Shown here: one piece after another, positions 59,933 to 60,000 of the stretch | How the letters are laid out: each line of letters starts with the position of its first letter | How positions within the stretch are numbered: the first letter of the stretch is position 1 | Assembly: GCF_029227915.1 (NCBI RefSeq) | Contig: NC_079882.1 | Span: 6,078,001-6,138,000 of the forward strand | Reading direction: 5' to 3' | Length of the DNA stretch: 60,000 nt | DNA from: Hydractinia symbiolongicarpus | Taxonomy: Eukaryota > Cnidaria > Hydrozoa > Anthoathecata > Hydractiniidae | The notes under the pieces: model-generated | Told to the model about the DNA's origin: nothing | Databases searched by the model: none | The model's input: the letters and a program-made list of their open reading frames with translations, nothing else | Position numbers and translations under genes: made by a program

Positions 59933-60000
59933 TCTTTTAGGTTTAAAGTTCAGTTGGACTTTATCACCTTTTTAAACCTATATATATTAATTTAAATAAA

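Overview
The window is animal nuclear DNA: AT-rich, with multi-exon genes, GT-AG introns from about 100 bases to several kb, AATAAA signals and many small transposons. A JADE-type PHD protein, SLC6 carriers and a large thrombospondin-repeat protein with one exon per repeat are metazoan genes. The AT-rich composition and repeat content suggest a cnidarian, perhaps a medusozoan. The taxon is an inference; no ribosomal or mitochondrial marker is present.

Layout. (1) 1989-9350, plus strand: JADE family PHD-finger protein, 15 exons rebuilt in one continuous frame (711 codons visible), with the 5' end missing. An uncharacterised 278-codon ORF lies antisense inside its largest intron (5093-5929). 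(2) 9.4-12.1 kb: intergenic, holding a 117-bp Helitron-type element and a 16-copy 15-bp minisatellite. (3) 12166-21221 and 23558-29428, plus strand: two head-to-tail paralogous SLC6 transporters with identical exon structure, partly homogenised at the nucleotide level. A 445-bp fold-back element sits in an intron of the first. (4) 30788-32053, plus strand: intronless ORF of 421 codons with one N-terminal hydrophobic segment and a charged, E/K/N-rich remainder; not recognised. (5) 32.1-35.5 kb: intergenic with a tRNA-derived SINE. (6) 35551-57841, plus strand: a gene of about 22 kb. The rebuilt protein (1231 residues) has a signal peptide, 15 TSP1-type repeats (all single phase-1 exons), an unrecognised three-exon module, a Cys-rich module, a SEA-like module, one transmembrane segment and a short tail. 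Its introns hold two LINE remnants and several inverted-repeat elements. (7) 57.9-60 kb: repeats and another Helitron-like copy.

The genes do not form a pathway. JADE proteins act in nuclear histone acetylation, the SLC6 pair in sodium-coupled uptake at the plasma membrane, and the TSP1 protein probably at the cell surface. The most interesting items are the architecture of the TSP1-SEA protein with its unassigned modules and a possible soluble/membrane splice switch, the conversion-like tract in the SLC6 pair, the nested antisense ORF, and a Helitron-like family with at least five copies.
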